A stretch of 64,000 nt of DNA, taken from contig CP070695.1 of NCBI GenBank assembly GCA_020353515.1, positions 4,189,913-4,253,912 on the forward strand. Reading direction: 5' to 3'. This DNA comes from Candidatus Heimdallarchaeota archaeon (GTDB taxonomy: Archaea > Asgardarchaeota > Heimdallarchaeia > Hodarchaeales > Hodarchaeaceae). Of the stretch, positions 1 to 9,520 are shown piece by piece. A program made the position numbers and the translations under genes. How positions within the stretch are numbered: position 1 is the first letter of the stretch; every line of letters begins with the position of its first letter. A model generated the notes under the pieces. The model did not search any database, was not told where the DNA came from, and saw only the letters and a program-made list of their open reading frames with translations.

Positions 1-64
1 TCGTCTCAGCCATATCTGCAAGTGTACCAGGGAGATCTGGTAGTGTAACAACTAAGTTTTTCAT
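1..64 (-). CDS. ACT-domain protein, N-terminal fragment cut by window edge
   Basis: Only the first 21 codons are inside the window, read leftwards from an ATG at 64. The peptide begins MKNLVVTLPDLPGTLADMAE, which has the DxPGxLAxMAE pattern of the first strand and helix of an ACT domain, a small ligand-binding regulatory fold common in amino-acid-metabolism enzymes and regulators. An AAGGG stretch lies a few bases upstream of the ATG on the minus strand and can serve as ribosome binding site. Whether this is a stand-alone ACT protein or the N-terminus of a larger one cannot be told. Confidence 0.6.
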   Translation of the reverse strand, partial: MKNLVVTLPDLPGTLADMAET

Positions 65-381
65 GATTTTTCCCTTATATCACTAAGTATAAACACACTA
101 TATAGCACATTATTTGTCTTTAAATATCATTCACATAACCATGCAAACAGATTTTTTTTGCCCTATAGTTATTTGGACACTAGCATATTGTAAAAAAGAT
201 TTTAAATTATTATTAGCCTTTATTTTTCCAATACTGTCAGTAATTACGTTATCCGGGATAATTTTTCCCTTAAATGGGACTATTCTAAATCAATAAGTAT
301 TAAGTGTTATTGGAAAAGGTCATGCTAGTTGAAAAAATATTTAAATCAGCTATAATATTAAGAAATAGTAAGGTTTGCTGT
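65..381. other. Intergenic stretch, no convincing gene
   Basis: AT-rich stretch between the divergent ACT-domain gene and the first membrane protein. A 60-codon open frame starting with TTG at 114 has no ribosome binding site and no recognisable motif, and its composition looks like translated AT-rich DNA. It probably holds the two divergent promoters. Confidence 0.4.
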
Positions 382-1131
382 ATGGATTCAAAAGAATTAG
401 AATTTATTGTTAACGGCATTAGCATAGTTGTTTTGTTTGTTTCCTTTGTATTACTGATGTTTTTATCCTATAGACTGTTAAAACGCGAAAATAGAAGTTA
501 TATTGAAACAGCATTTGGATTGGCATTAGTTTTTGCTACTATTGCTAGCTTAGAAGCAGCAATTTTCAGATCTTTCTATATTATTTTTACTTCTGGCCCG
601 TTAATAGACACTTGGAAGTTTGCATGGTACTTGTACTTCATTCTTATGAGTATATCATTAACTTTTATACTGATAGTTGCCTTGGGAATTCTAGGTGGAC
701 GAAGATATTTTTACCTTGGATTCTTGTCAGTTATTGCTATTCTTCCCATAAGTTATGGTACCTGGTTCATCGAGGGAGCAGTTACTACTGAAAGTGGTAT
801 GGCTGATATAAGAATGACATTTATAGGGGTTATTTCGATATTTGGAGTTTTAGTTCTACAAATTCTTATCAACACGTTATTGTATTACTATATTTACTCC
901 AAGACAAAAAACAAAGGTTCATTGTATATGGTTTACGGAATGGCCATTATTGCTTTATCCGCGGCAGTAGGAGGATTTTCTGGCCTGTTAGGGTATTATG
1001 GGCGATTAATGGATCCTATTGGGTATATAGGTGTAGTCATAGGAGTGTACTTCATTCTAACAGCAGTTGAGATCTTGAAACATGATTTTTCAAGATTATT
1101 ACCTTACTTTGCAAAATTAAATAGTCAGTAG
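382..1131 (+). CDS. Seven-helix integral membrane protein, receptor-like, paralogue 1
   Basis: About seven hydrophobic helices over roughly 250 residues, with short polar loops and no soluble output domain. The open frame could begin 26 codons earlier at 304, but the ATG at 382 starts directly with a short polar segment and the first helix, so I prefer it. It resembles the other two membrane proteins at 1306-2073 and 3880-4626 in length and helix layout, though sequence identity is low by eye. Such proteins resemble the 7TM sensor halves found in front of histidine kinases, but here no kinase is attached. Function unknown; a ligand sensor or a partner of the neighbouring lipase are guesses. 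Confidence 0.65.
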   Translation: MDSKELEFIVNGISIVVLFVSFVLLMFLSYRLLKRENRSYIETAFGLALVFATIASLEAAIFRSFYIIFTSGPLIDTWKFAWYLYFILMSISLTFILIVALGILGGRRYFYLGFLSVIAILPISYGTWFIEGAVTTESGMADIRMTFIGVISIFGVLVLQILINTLLYYYIYSKTKNKGSLYMVYGMAIIALSAAVGGFSGLLGYYGRLMDPIGYIGVVIGVYFILTAVEILKHDFSRLLPYFAKLNSQ

Positions 1132-1305
1132 AAAACGCTCCCGCTTTCTCACGATGCTAATATCTTCATTTGTATTTTTCCTTCTAGTTAAACATTATCA
1201 GATATTATTATATACTAGCAAAATTATTATCTGGATTAATCTTCTAAATATTTTATTTAGAAAGAATAGTTAATTTTCTCTTAATGTACTAGTTGTTGTC
1301 AGATT

Positions 1306-2073
1306 ATGGATTTGGCTACTCTTTCCGTGTTAGGGGTTATTTTTCTATTTATTGCTATAATTTCATTTTACTTGCTGGGAATCCAATTGATTCGAATTTT
1401 CTTTAAAACAAACCGTATACAAACACTCTATTTAAGCTTGATTTTTATATTTGGGGGAACAGCTATTGTTTTTCTAGTACTAGAACAGATAATCTTACTC
1501 CATCCTTCTGTAGATCGTACATCAATACCATCTCCGCGGTCATTCTTCCAATATAATGATATAAACGCCTTTTGGGCGGCGTACTTATTCGCCATAATCG
1601 CCTATATATCTAGCGCTATCTCTATCTTCTGTGTGAATGTTTTCACACTTACATTTTTCCCGAATAGATCAAAAAGGCCTCTTTTATTACCACTACTAAT
1701 GTTACTAAGTTACATAATAATTATTCTGTTTGCTCCTCATGAATTTGTACAAACAGGTATACTTTGGTCACCAGAAAGAGAGGAAATAACTGAGATAATT
1801 ATAAGTGGTCTTTTTCTACCCCCTATATGGGTATTAGCTCTTTTATTTTTCTATTTGTCTATAAAAATGAAACAAAAAGGCAATATAAGATGGAGACAGA
1901 CAACCCTTTTAGGAATCGGCCAAATGATTATTTCAATAGCATATACAATTGAGATCTTAAATGCACCAGTATTATTTTCTTTGATTGCACGTATAGGGTT
2001 ATCTCTATATCCAGCAATTACATACATCGGAGTCATTACACCAAAATGGACTAAAAGGTGGTTAGGAGGATAG
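1306..2073 (+). CDS. Seven-helix integral membrane protein, receptor-like, paralogue 2
   Basis: A 255-residue protein with about seven transmembrane segments. It ends in a helix followed by a short basic tail with a P-x-W-x-x-R pattern (ITPKWTKRW), which recurs in paralogue 3 as LPSWFRR. That last-helix signature is also seen in 7TM regions preceding histidine kinases. ATG at 1306; no strong ribosome binding site is visible. It sits between paralogue 1 (174 bases upstream) and the lipase gene (58 bases downstream), all on the same strand. No catalytic motif is seen. Confidence 0.65.
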   Translation: MDLATLSVLGVIFLFIAIISFYLLGIQLIRIFFKTNRIQTLYLSLIFIFGGTAIVFLVLEQIILLHPSVDRTSIPSPRSFFQYNDINAFWAAYLFAIIAYISSAISIFCVNVFTLTFFPNRSKRPLLLPLLMLLSYIIIILFAPHEFVQTGILWSPEREEITEIIISGLFLPPIWVLALLFFYLSIKMKQKGNIRWRQTTLLGIGQMIISIAYTIEILNAPVLFSLIARIGLSLYPAITYIGVITPKWTKRWLGG

Positions 2074-2131
2074 TTTAGAAAAAAATTCTCTTTTTCTGTT
2101 ACTTTTTAGAAAATTGTAATTGAGGATTATC

Positions 2132-3856
2132 ATGAAAGACATTCAATGGCAGATTTTGAATATATATGATGAGGAAAATTTAGTGGAGGGAGTCCTTCAA
2201 TCTTTGCCTGCGTATTTGAAAGTCATATTTAATATAAAGGCTAATTACACGATCAAAGCGTATTCTCCTGAAGGTGTAACTAATGGAGAGATAGAAGGAG
2301 TTTCTTATCACGGTTTTGTTGAACTTTGGCGTATTCCTTTATTTGAGAAATCTGGAGAATGGAAATTAAGTATTCATTTGCATGATGAAAATCAGCATGA
2401 TAAAAAGACCACTCTTGCTTTTAATATTCTTCCAAAACTGTTTGAGAACCTTTCAGAATTAGAAGCTGAAATCGAAAGTAGTAGAAAAGAAATATCTATA
2501 ATTTGGGATGATTGGCTGGAATCATTCACGACAGAATCCCCTCATGTGAAAGCAACAGATCAAAGAAAGGATTTTTCAAAACAATCAGGATTAGTAGTAA
2601 ATGAAATACAAACTTCAACTGAAGTTATGGATGATTGGATGCAAACGTTTGCCGAAAAAGATCTTGGAATGACTGAGAAAGATTTACGTAAAGAAGAATT
2701 AGAAGCATATTGGTCCCAAATTAATTCTGAATTGAAAATATGGCAATATATTCCACATGATCTTGAAAACAATATTTCTAAAGAATTTTCTATTCCAATT
2801 TTGCTAATTCATGGTTTTAGTTCCGATTACACAACTTGGAACTCTATGGCTCAGTATTTATGGGAGGGAGGTTTTAGCAATATCTTTGGAATGGCATTGT
2901 ATGGTGATTTTTATGGCCTAGATAGGAATTGTCAACATTTAGACAATGTCATTAAAGAAGTGTTAAAATTTACTCAAATTGAAAGCATCTATTTGATTAG
3001 TCATTCTTTTGGAGGATTGGTTTCTAGACAATTTGTAAAAGAATATGAAAATAGAAAAAGAATCCAGCTACTTGTGACAATAGCTGCACCTCATTATGGT
3101 ATAGCAAAAATATTCGGAAGAATTATGGGATCATTAAAATCAAGACAACTGAAAAAGGATGCGATTGACCAGGAAAAGTTACCATATCCTACTTTTGAAG
3201 CGTATATTAATCACTTAGAAGAGAAACTAGAATCAATTCAATTAACTTTCACTGATGAGGATTTATACATTCTAACAATGGTTAATATTTGTGGGGATAA
3301 AATTTATGGAGGAGATGGACTTTTCAAAGCAATAGAAGTTCCTGACATGATAAATTTCACCGTACCGTCTTCACATCTCTCAATAAACAAGTCCAAATCG
3401 ACATTTAATTTGATTCAAAGTCTGATGACAGGAGAGTCAGTAGTATATAAAATCACTCTAATTCAAGTAAATCCAAAACTGAAATCACCACCCGATCTTA
3501 GATTCTGTATGTTTATCAAACCAAAGACAAATCCTCATTATCAACGATATCCGTTTCAAGGATTCTTACAAATTGAAGAAAAACGTCTCATTTCTCAATT
3601 ACCATTGATCGTTTTCGCGTATTGCAAAAAAGAAGCACGAAATGAACGACTAGATATTCAAATATTTGACAATGAAAACAAGAAGATAGCTCAAAAAGAA
3701 TTATTTATTGGACTCGGTTATAAGAAGGAAATTGGGGACGTTTTTGAAGTGGAAACAACCTTAGGTTATTGTTTTCAATTTGCGGTTTATTCATACAAAC
3801 TGCATTATAAAACAAAAGCTGCAGAAAAATTAGAAGAAAGTGGACTTTGGGAGTAG
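2132..3856 (+). CDS. Alpha/beta-hydrolase, PGAP1/LipA-type lipase-like
   Basis: The middle third carries an alpha/beta-hydrolase core: an oxyanion-type ILLIHGFSSDYTTW segment, then a nucleophile elbow LISHSFGGL near residue 290, then AAPHYG. This layout is typical of LipA triacylglycerol lipases and PGAP1-like esterases. The elbow has Ser in place of the usual first Gly (SHSFGG, not GHSxGG). The N-terminal 200 residues begin with a beta-rich segment and contain two similar acidic pieces (DDWLESF and DDWMQTF) of unknown role. No signal peptide is visible, so it is probably cytosolic or membrane-associated. A TTG at 2120 is possible, but the ATG at 2132 has a GAGG six bases upstream. It is flanked by 7TM genes and followed after 23 bases by paralogue 3, suggesting cotranscription. 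Confidence 0.7.
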   Translation: MKDIQWQILNIYDEENLVEGVLQSLPAYLKVIFNIKANYTIKAYSPEGVTNGEIEGVSYHGFVELWRIPLFEKSGEWKLSIHLHDENQHDKKTTLAFNILPKLFENLSELEAEIESSRKEISIIWDDWLESFTTESPHVKATDQRKDFSKQSGLVVNEIQTSTEVMDDWMQTFAEKDLGMTEKDLRKEELEAYWSQINSELKIWQYIPHDLENNISKEFSIPILLIHGFSSDYTTWNSMAQYLWEGGFSNIFGMALYGDFYGLDRNCQHLDNVIKEVLKFTQIESIYLISHSFGGLVSRQFVKEYENRKRIQLLVTIAAPHYGIAKIFGRIMGSLKSRQLKKDAIDQEKLPYPTFEAYINHLEEKLESIQLTFTDEDLYILTMVNICGDKIYGGDGLFKAIEVPDMINFTVPSSHLSINKSKSTFNLIQSLMTGESVVYKITLIQVNPKLKSPPDLRFCMFIKPKTNPHYQRYPFQGFLQIEEKRLISQLPLIVFAYCKKEARNERLDIQIFDNENKKIAQKELFIGLGYKKEIGDVFEVETTLGYCFQFAVYSYKLHYKTKAAEKLEESGLWE

Positions 3857-3879
3857 CTGGGAATCTTGGTGATATTTTA

Positions 3880-4626
3880 ATGATAGAAGTCATAACACAA
3901 ACAGATTCTGATGTTCCTTTATTAGCTATTTTGGTAATCGTTGTTGCTTTAATCGCATTCTTTTATTTAATGACTCGTTTAGGTCTTATATGGCGTCAAC
4001 AGAAGAATCGGGCTACATTTAATCTATTTCTGAGCTTTACATTTTATTTTATTGCAATTTTTTTTGTTTTTTCTACAAAAGCAATAGATTTCCTTACGAA
4101 TGATTTATATCAAGTAGCAACAATAGGGATAAATTTAGGCTACGCTTTTTCTTTGATTGGTAATGTATTTCTCTATTATTTCACGGAAAACATCTTTTTT
4201 GAAAAACGAATACCCTATTTGCGGGAAATTATCACTTTTGGAAACGGGATCACCTTAGGTTTTTTAACAGTCTTTATTGTACAAATTCAAACTTTCCCAT
4301 TCTTAGAGATTCCAGGTATCTATATCCCCCCACAATTATTGATTTGGCATGTTATAATTTCATCTATAGGGTTTTCCGTCCTTTTGATTTGTGCTCTTAA
4401 ATCCTCTCTCCAATCAGAATTGAGATATCAACGTGCAGGATTTCTTATGATAGCATTTACAGCAGTTTTCGAGTTGCTCGTTTTTGTATTCTTTTTTGTT
4501 GATCGATTTTCTGGTGCTGGGTTTACGATTTATTATTATCTAGCGTGGATCTCTGCTTCATTTGCAGGAATATTTGCCATGGTTGGTTACCTGTTACCAA
4601 GCTGGTTTAGACGAATCTTTGCATAA
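3880..4626 (+). CDS. Seven-helix integral membrane protein, receptor-like, paralogue 3
   Basis: About 248 residues with seven predicted helices and a C-terminal GYLLPSWFRR motif like that of paralogue 2. The open frame extends back to a TTG at 3847 that overlaps the lipase gene; the ATG at 3880 has a GGTGAT seven bases upstream and is the better start. It lies 23 bases after the lipase stop, so the two are likely cotranscribed. No enzymatic or DNA-binding domain is visible. Confidence 0.65.
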   Translation: MIEVITQTDSDVPLLAILVIVVALIAFFYLMTRLGLIWRQQKNRATFNLFLSFTFYFIAIFFVFSTKAIDFLTNDLYQVATIGINLGYAFSLIGNVFLYYFTENIFFEKRIPYLREIITFGNGITLGFLTVFIVQIQTFPFLEIPGIYIPPQLLIWHVIISSIGFSVLLICALKSSLQSELRYQRAGFLMIAFTAVFELLVFVFFFVDRFSGAGFTIYYYLAWISASFAGIFAMVGYLLPSWFRRIFA

Positions 4627-4713
4627 AATATCTCATATCGTTTTTTTCTATTTGGAGAGGAGTGCATTATATATAAAAGGAAGATAGGGCATCTCTATCC
4701 TATATTACGATAC

Positions 4714-5595
4714 TTATGATTTCAACATCTTTCGAAGCTGTTCACGCTGGAGTAAAGTAGTTTTTCTTAAAAACCGATTTTGATCTGACTTATGGGAGGG
4801 AATAGGAATTCTCTCGAGAGGAGTGTCAAGTGCTCTTTCTATTACTTCAAAATAATATTTCTCTTCAATTAACATTAAAAAACGAATAGACCACATAATT
4901 TTGTCAACGATCTCTCTTGCTGTGGAAAAAAAGTCAGGATCAGATTCATTCCACCCTTGAGAACGAGTATATTCTTTAAATATCAATGGTTTTCCAATTC
5001 GAACTGTGATATTAGCACCAAATCTTGGTATAAGCTGTCCCGATCTCAATGCCTCATGTGCACCATGAAGATAGAACGGAATGATTGGGATTTTTCCATT
5101 AGTTTTCAAAATTATTCGTCCTACACCTGTACGACCTTCTTGGGCTAAATTATGAAAATCATGGAAGGGAGTACGTCCAATTCGTTTCCCCTGAGGAGAA
5201 ATATATACAGCATACCCATGGTTCAAGAGGTTAATTGTAGTATTCAGGGCAGGTTTTGGATTTTCTTTAAAAACGGGAAAAGCACCAAGATAGCGAGTTA
5301 AACCAAACAATTTATTTCCAGTCATTACTTTTCCAGATGCCATAAATGCTAAGAACATTCTTGAGCCGTGAGGTTTTACAATGGCAGCCCCAAATATAAC
5401 AGAATCAAGATGGGACTGATGATTTCCACAAAAAATGACAGGTGTTCCCTCTGGGAGTTTATTCACATACTTTAATCCATAAACTTTGAAGTTGAAGAAA
5501 AAACGGGTCCATCGGGGAACAAATCCTCGTACAAAACAGTAGAAAGCTCTTTGAAGAAAAGGCCAATCTTTGTAAGAGGCTACATTGTACTTCAT
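4714..5595 (-). CDS. PlsC-like 1-acylglycerol-3-phosphate acyltransferase family protein
   Basis: A 293-residue member of the PlsC acyltransferase superfamily. The catalytic HX4D motif is present as NHQSHLD (His about 59, Asp about 64), followed by a block ending in YAVYISPQGKRIGRTP, where most relatives have FPEGTRS. These enzymes move an acyl group from acyl-CoA or acyl-ACP to lysophospholipid or a similar acceptor, at the inner face of the membrane. The family is unusual in archaea, whose membrane lipids are ether-linked. It is divergent from an acyl-CoA ligase 103 bases away, which could supply acyl-CoA. A TATA-like TTTATATTTA lies about 28 bases before the ATG on this strand, which suggests a leaderless transcript. 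Substrate unknown. Confidence 0.8.
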   Translation of the reverse strand: MKYNVASYKDWPFLQRAFYCFVRGFVPRWTRFFFNFKVYGLKYVNKLPEGTPVIFCGNHQSHLDSVIFGAAIVKPHGSRMFLAFMASGKVMTGNKLFGLTRYLGAFPVFKENPKPALNTTINLLNHGYAVYISPQGKRIGRTPFHDFHNLAQEGRTGVGRIILKTNGKIPIIPFYLHGAHEALRSGQLIPRFGANITVRIGKPLIFKEYTRSQGWNESDPDFFSTAREIVDKIMWSIRFLMLIEEKYYFEVIERALDTPLERIPIPSHKSDQNRFLRKTTLLQREQLRKMLKS

Positions 5596-5698
5596 TTTTA
5601 TAGTTCCAGTTCAATGGAAGCTAAATATAAATGTTTATGGTTTATTAATATCGTAACCTCTAGTAATTAAATAATGGTTCTTTCCTTGTATAGAATCG

Positions 5699-7405
5699 GT
5701 GAGAGTCTTGACCGAAAATATTACTTATGTTGATAAGCCTTGGATGAAATCCTACAAAGTTGGGCCATACAAACTCCCGAAGACCATGGCACCTTACCCT
5801 AAAATTCCTGTAACTAAATTTCTTGAAGATACAGCAAAGGAATTTCCAGATAACATCGCATGTACCTTTATTGCAGGGGAATATAAAACAGAATTAAGAT
5901 ATTCAGAGTTAAAACTGCAAGTCGATAAACTAGCAACAGCCCTTGATGGTTTAGGAGTAAAAAAAGGAGAAAGAGTCGCAACCATTTTACCTTCGTGTCC
6001 ACAATTCATCATTGCTGATTATGCCATCATGCAACTTGGAGCAGTGCATGTCCCGCTCAGTATACTACATAAGGCTCCAGAATTATTATACGAAATAAAA
6101 GAATCTGGTACTGAAACCATAATATGCTCATACCGACGTCTTGAGAGAATTGAGGCAATTAAAGATGAGATTACATTAAAAAATGTGATCTACACATCAA
6201 TACCTATCTTCCCCGATTATTCTCTCCCTGAAATGGAGGAATTACCTGATATCGCAAATCTACATCGATTAGAGGATTTGATTGAGAAAAGCGATAACAA
6301 TCCTCCATCTATTGATATCAATCCGACTGAAGATCTTGCATTACTCCCATTCACAGGCGGAACGACTGGGGTTCCAAAAGCAACGATGCTAACTCATTAT
6401 AACATCACTACAAACGTGATTCAGTCGGTTCAATGGATGATGCATCCTTTACGTGCTGGAATAAAGGGTAAGGCTGCTGCTTTAATCTGTCTTCCAATAT
6501 TTCATCAAGCTGGCCACTTTCTGTTACACGCGGGTATATCATGGGGATTACGTGGATTTTTAATTGATGGACGGGACTTATTATTAATTGCCGATATAAT
6601 CAATGAACATCGTCCATTCATTGTGGGGGGCGTACCAACACATTATATGTTATTACTTGATAATCCAACCCTAAAGAAAATGCCAATATTTTTCTTTTCT
6701 GGTGCTGCTGCTCTACCTCATGATGTTGCTGAAAAATGGGAAAAGAAAATCGGCACTCCATTAAGCGAGGGATATGGTATGACAGAGGCATGCGCTGTTA
6801 CTCATATGAATCCATCAGGCCTTTCTAAAGTGACTGGTTTTATGCCAAAAGCGAAAAGAGCTGTAGGAGTCCCTGTTGCTGATACAGAGGTAAGACTAGT
6901 AAACCTAGAGACGGGTGAAGACGTTCCTTTTGGTGAACCTGGTGAAGTGTGGATTCGTGGACCTCAAGTAATGAAAGGATATTGGCCTGAAGCAGGAAAA
7001 GGTCTCCAACAAGATGGTTGGTTAGCAACAGGTGATGTTGCAACGATGGATGAAGATGGTTACTTTAACATCGTAGATCGCATTAAAGATATGATCAATG
7101 TAAGTGGGATGAAAGTCTACTCGCAAACTGTTGATGATATTTTACACAAACATCCCGCTGTCAGTGTTGCAGGTGTTATTGGAGTTCAGGATCCCGATCG
7201 TCCGGGTAGTGAAAGAGTTAAGGCATTTATTGCTCTGAGGGAGGATTATAAAGAGAAAATTACCCCTGATGACATGATCCAATATTGTAAAGAAAACCTT
7301 CCTTCTTATGCAGTCCCAAAGTTCATTGAATTTAGAGATTCACTTCCTCTAACCCCAGTTATGAAACTCGATAAGAAAAAGCTAAGAGAAGACGAAAACC
7401 AATGA
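5699..7405 (+). CDS. AMP-forming acyl-CoA synthetase (long-chain fatty-acid-CoA ligase type)
   Basis: A 568-residue ANL-superfamily enzyme that would activate a carboxylic acid with ATP and CoA. The AMP-binding P-loop is FTGGTTGVPKATM (about 218-230). The YGMTEAC motif, the GDVATMDEDGYFNIVDRIKDM hinge region and the C-terminal catalytic lysine region (PLTPVMKLDKKKL) are all present, so it looks active and full length. Start is GTG at 5699; the ligase region begins soon after and no ATG fits better. Its last four bases overlap the MoaD-like gene (ATGA). The divergent PlsC-like gene suggests a joint role in acyl-chain handling. The acyl chain length cannot be read from the sequence. Confidence 0.88.
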   Translation: MRVLTENITYVDKPWMKSYKVGPYKLPKTMAPYPKIPVTKFLEDTAKEFPDNIACTFIAGEYKTELRYSELKLQVDKLATALDGLGVKKGERVATILPSCPQFIIADYAIMQLGAVHVPLSILHKAPELLYEIKESGTETIICSYRRLERIEAIKDEITLKNVIYTSIPIFPDYSLPEMEELPDIANLHRLEDLIEKSDNNPPSIDINPTEDLALLPFTGGTTGVPKATMLTHYNITTNVIQSVQWMMHPLRAGIKGKAAALICLPIFHQAGHFLLHAGISWGLRGFLIDGRDLLLIADIINEHRPFIVGGVPTHYMLLLDNPTLKKMPIFFFSGAAALPHDVAEKWEKKIGTPLSEGYGMTEACAVTHMNPSGLSKVTGFMPKAKRAVGVPVADTEVRLVNLETGEDVPFGEPGEVWIRGPQVMKGYWPEAGKGLQQDGWLATGDVATMDEDGYFNIVDRIKDMINVSGMKVYSQTVDDILHKHPAVSVAGVIGVQDPDRPGSERVKAFIALREDYKEKITPDDMIQYCKENLPSYAVPKFIEFRDSLPLTPVMKLDKKKLREDENQ

Positions 7406-7713
7406 CTAATGCAATTAATGAATCCAAAATCATTGTTACCAAAATAAGGCTTTTTGCTACATTCAAACAAATTACTAATCATCGTGAAATAGAATACGAA
7501 ATAGAAGATGGTACCACAGTACGACAGCTTCTAGAGGCTTTATTTGATCAATATAACGCATTACGAGATAAAATCTTCAATGAGAATAATGAGCTTAGGC
7601 CGTGGATCCACATTCTAAAAAATGGAAGAAATATCAAATTCCTAGGTGGAATTGAAACCACGTTAACTGATGGGGATGTAGTCTCGTTGTTCCCACCAGT
7701 AGCAGGTGGATAA
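7402..7713 (+). CDS. MoaD/ThiS-family ubiquitin-like protein
   Basis: A 103-residue beta-grasp protein ending in the diagnostic di-glycine (FPPVAGG), with the usual DGTTVRQLLEAL and DGDVVSLFPP blocks. Family members are adenylated at the C-terminal glycine and then carry sulfur for molybdopterin or thiamine synthesis, or act as protein modifiers (SAMPs) in archaea. It overlaps the acyl-CoA ligase stop codon by four bases, so translation is coupled. No E1-like enzyme or MoaE lies nearby, so which of these roles applies is open. A role tied to the ligase or to a tungsten/molybdenum enzyme elsewhere is conjecture. Confidence 0.8.
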   Translation: MTNAINESKIIVTKIRLFATFKQITNHREIEYEIEDGTTVRQLLEALFDQYNALRDKIFNENNELRPWIHILKNGRNIKFLGGIETTLTDGDVVSLFPPVAGG

Positions 7714-7910
7714 CTCTAGATATCTGTCCCTTTCTCTCTGAAATATCAAGTTTTAAAACTGTTTTTAAGAATCTTATCCGAATCAAATCATTATCCATTA
7801 TGATTTCTTAATATAGGAGTGGTTTGTTAACTCATAAAATGAGGATAATATCTTCAAATTTTATTACTTGAATAGTAGTACTACCATGAAAATAACTCTG
7901 AACTAAGGTA

Positions 7911-9476
7911 ATGCGAAAATTGACTCTTGAAAAAAATAAGATAAAAACAGATGAAGAAGGCTTAGAAGAGATCCTGGATTTTCTTCGTCAGACGGGGATT
8001 AAATTCTCAACCAAGAGTGAAACAAGAGTAATTAAGAGGCTGGGAATTATGATAGGGATGCATGGTTTTGATAACTATTTCGAGTTGTTGAATTTATTGC
8101 AAACAGATCCACAAACTCGTAGAAATCTTATTAAATGGTTAGAAAGAGGAAAAGTATTCAATGAAGAGAAAAAATCATTCATTCCATTAGTTCAGCGTGA
8201 TATGAGTAAAGAGGAAACGTTGTATACTCCAAAGAAGGGATCATTGAAGAAAAAAAGGAGAAATGGATTTTTTATTTGGGAAAATATTCACTTGAATCAT
8301 AAAAATGATGAAACCTGGCTTGATTCAGAGAGGAATCAGAAGAAAATCTTAGAATTTCTTAGAAATAAAAAGGTTAGATTTACCTCTAAAGATGAAACGA
8401 GAATATTAAAGAGGTTAAAGTTAATTGCTAAGAGAATAGGGTTTAAGAACTATTCTAGTTTGTTAAAATTATTGAATTCTGATCCACAAACTCTTGATGC
8501 TGTGTTAAATTGGTTGGAAAAAGGACGGGTATATAAAGAAGATGAAAATTCCTTCAGTCCTCTTGTGAAAAGAGATACTATACTTCAAAACTCGGTGTCA
8601 AGAAAAATAACTAAGAAAAAATCGAAAAAAAAGCCCCAGCACACGATTCAATTAGATTTGATACCGCATATTCCCGATCCAAAGGATCAAGAGTACCTTT
8701 CTTCAATTTATACCTTTTTATCTAAAAATAACATAAATTACGAAGCATATAAAGAGAAATATTTTCTAAGACGAGTTCACAGTCGAATGATGAAAGTAGA
8801 TGCCCACACGTATCATGAATATTTGAATCTCTTAGAAACTGATCCTAGGGAAAGTAATCTGTTAATCGATAATCTTTCAATAAATGTAACTCGTTTTTTT
8901 AGAGATAAGGATCTATGGTCTAAGCTTGAACACACAATACTCCCTAAAATTGGTGTTAATAGATCTCAATCGATACGTATTTGGAGTGCTGGCTGTGCGG
9001 TTGGCCCAGAACCTTATAGTATCGCTATTCTTATGTTTGATAAATTTAAATCTGCTAATCTAGACAGATTAGATATTTTAGCAACAGATCTCCGTCAAGA
9101 GTTCTTAGAACAGGCTCAAGCTGGCGTGTATTCCTATGATTTACTAGAAGAAATTAATCCAGTAAAACTTCAAACATATTTTAAACCGATTACCCATGAA
9201 CTCTTCCAATTATCAAGAAACATCCGAGAAAAGGTTACTTTCAAAAAACACGACCTGAGATTAGCCCCTCCATCCCGTAATTTTGATATAATTCTTTGTC
9301 GGAATGTATTAATTTATTTCTCAAGAAATCAGGCTGAAAAACTTTTCCGTCGTTTTTACTCCGCACTGAAACCAAATGGCTATTTAGTTTTGGGGAAATG
9401 TGAATTAGTTCCGATACCTGTACGACACTTGTTTAAGATTGTAGACTCTAAAACTCGGATTTATAAACGAAATTAG
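7911..9476 (+). CDS. CheR-type methyltransferase with two extra N-terminal CheR_N-like repeats
   Basis: The C-terminal half (from about residue 266) is a complete CheR: an N-terminal helical domain ending NVTRFFRD (about 325-331), then an SAM-binding methyltransferase domain with IWSAGCAVGPEPYS, DILATDL and ILCRNVLIYF. CheR methylates glutamates on chemoreceptors using S-adenosylmethionine. The typical motif CSTGEEPYS reads CAVGPEPYS here. Upstream are two further copies of the CheR_N-like helical unit, about 21-97 and 146-222. Each has the pattern FLR..., ETRxxKRL, LLNLLxxDPQT and ends FxPLVxRD in the position of TRFFRD. The linkers are lysine-rich. No chemoreceptor or CheA gene is present in the window. 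Start ATG at 7911. Confidence 0.82.
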   Translation: MRKLTLEKNKIKTDEEGLEEILDFLRQTGIKFSTKSETRVIKRLGIMIGMHGFDNYFELLNLLQTDPQTRRNLIKWLERGKVFNEEKKSFIPLVQRDMSKEETLYTPKKGSLKKKRRNGFFIWENIHLNHKNDETWLDSERNQKKILEFLRNKKVRFTSKDETRILKRLKLIAKRIGFKNYSSLLKLLNSDPQTLDAVLNWLEKGRVYKEDENSFSPLVKRDTILQNSVSRKITKKKSKKKPQHTIQLDLIPHIPDPKDQEYLSSIYTFLSKNNINYEAYKEKYFLRRVHSRMMKVDAHTYHEYLNLLETDPRESNLLIDNLSINVTRFFRDKDLWSKLEHTILPKIGVNRSQSIRIWSAGCAVGPEPYSIAILMFDKFKSANLDRLDILATDLRQEFLEQAQAGVYSYDLLEEINPVKLQTYFKPITHELFQLSRNIREKVTFKKHDLRLAPPSRNFDIILCRNVLIYFSRNQAEKLFRRFYSALKPNGYLVLGKCELVPIPVRHLFKIVDSKTRIYKRN

Positions 9477-9520
9477 TTTCATGGCATTTAGACAGAAGAT
9501 CTTCTAGCAGACGAACTTCG

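Noticed and set aside
114..296. A 60-codon open frame starting with TTG.
   Set aside because: No ribosome binding site, no motif, and composition typical of translated AT-rich DNA.
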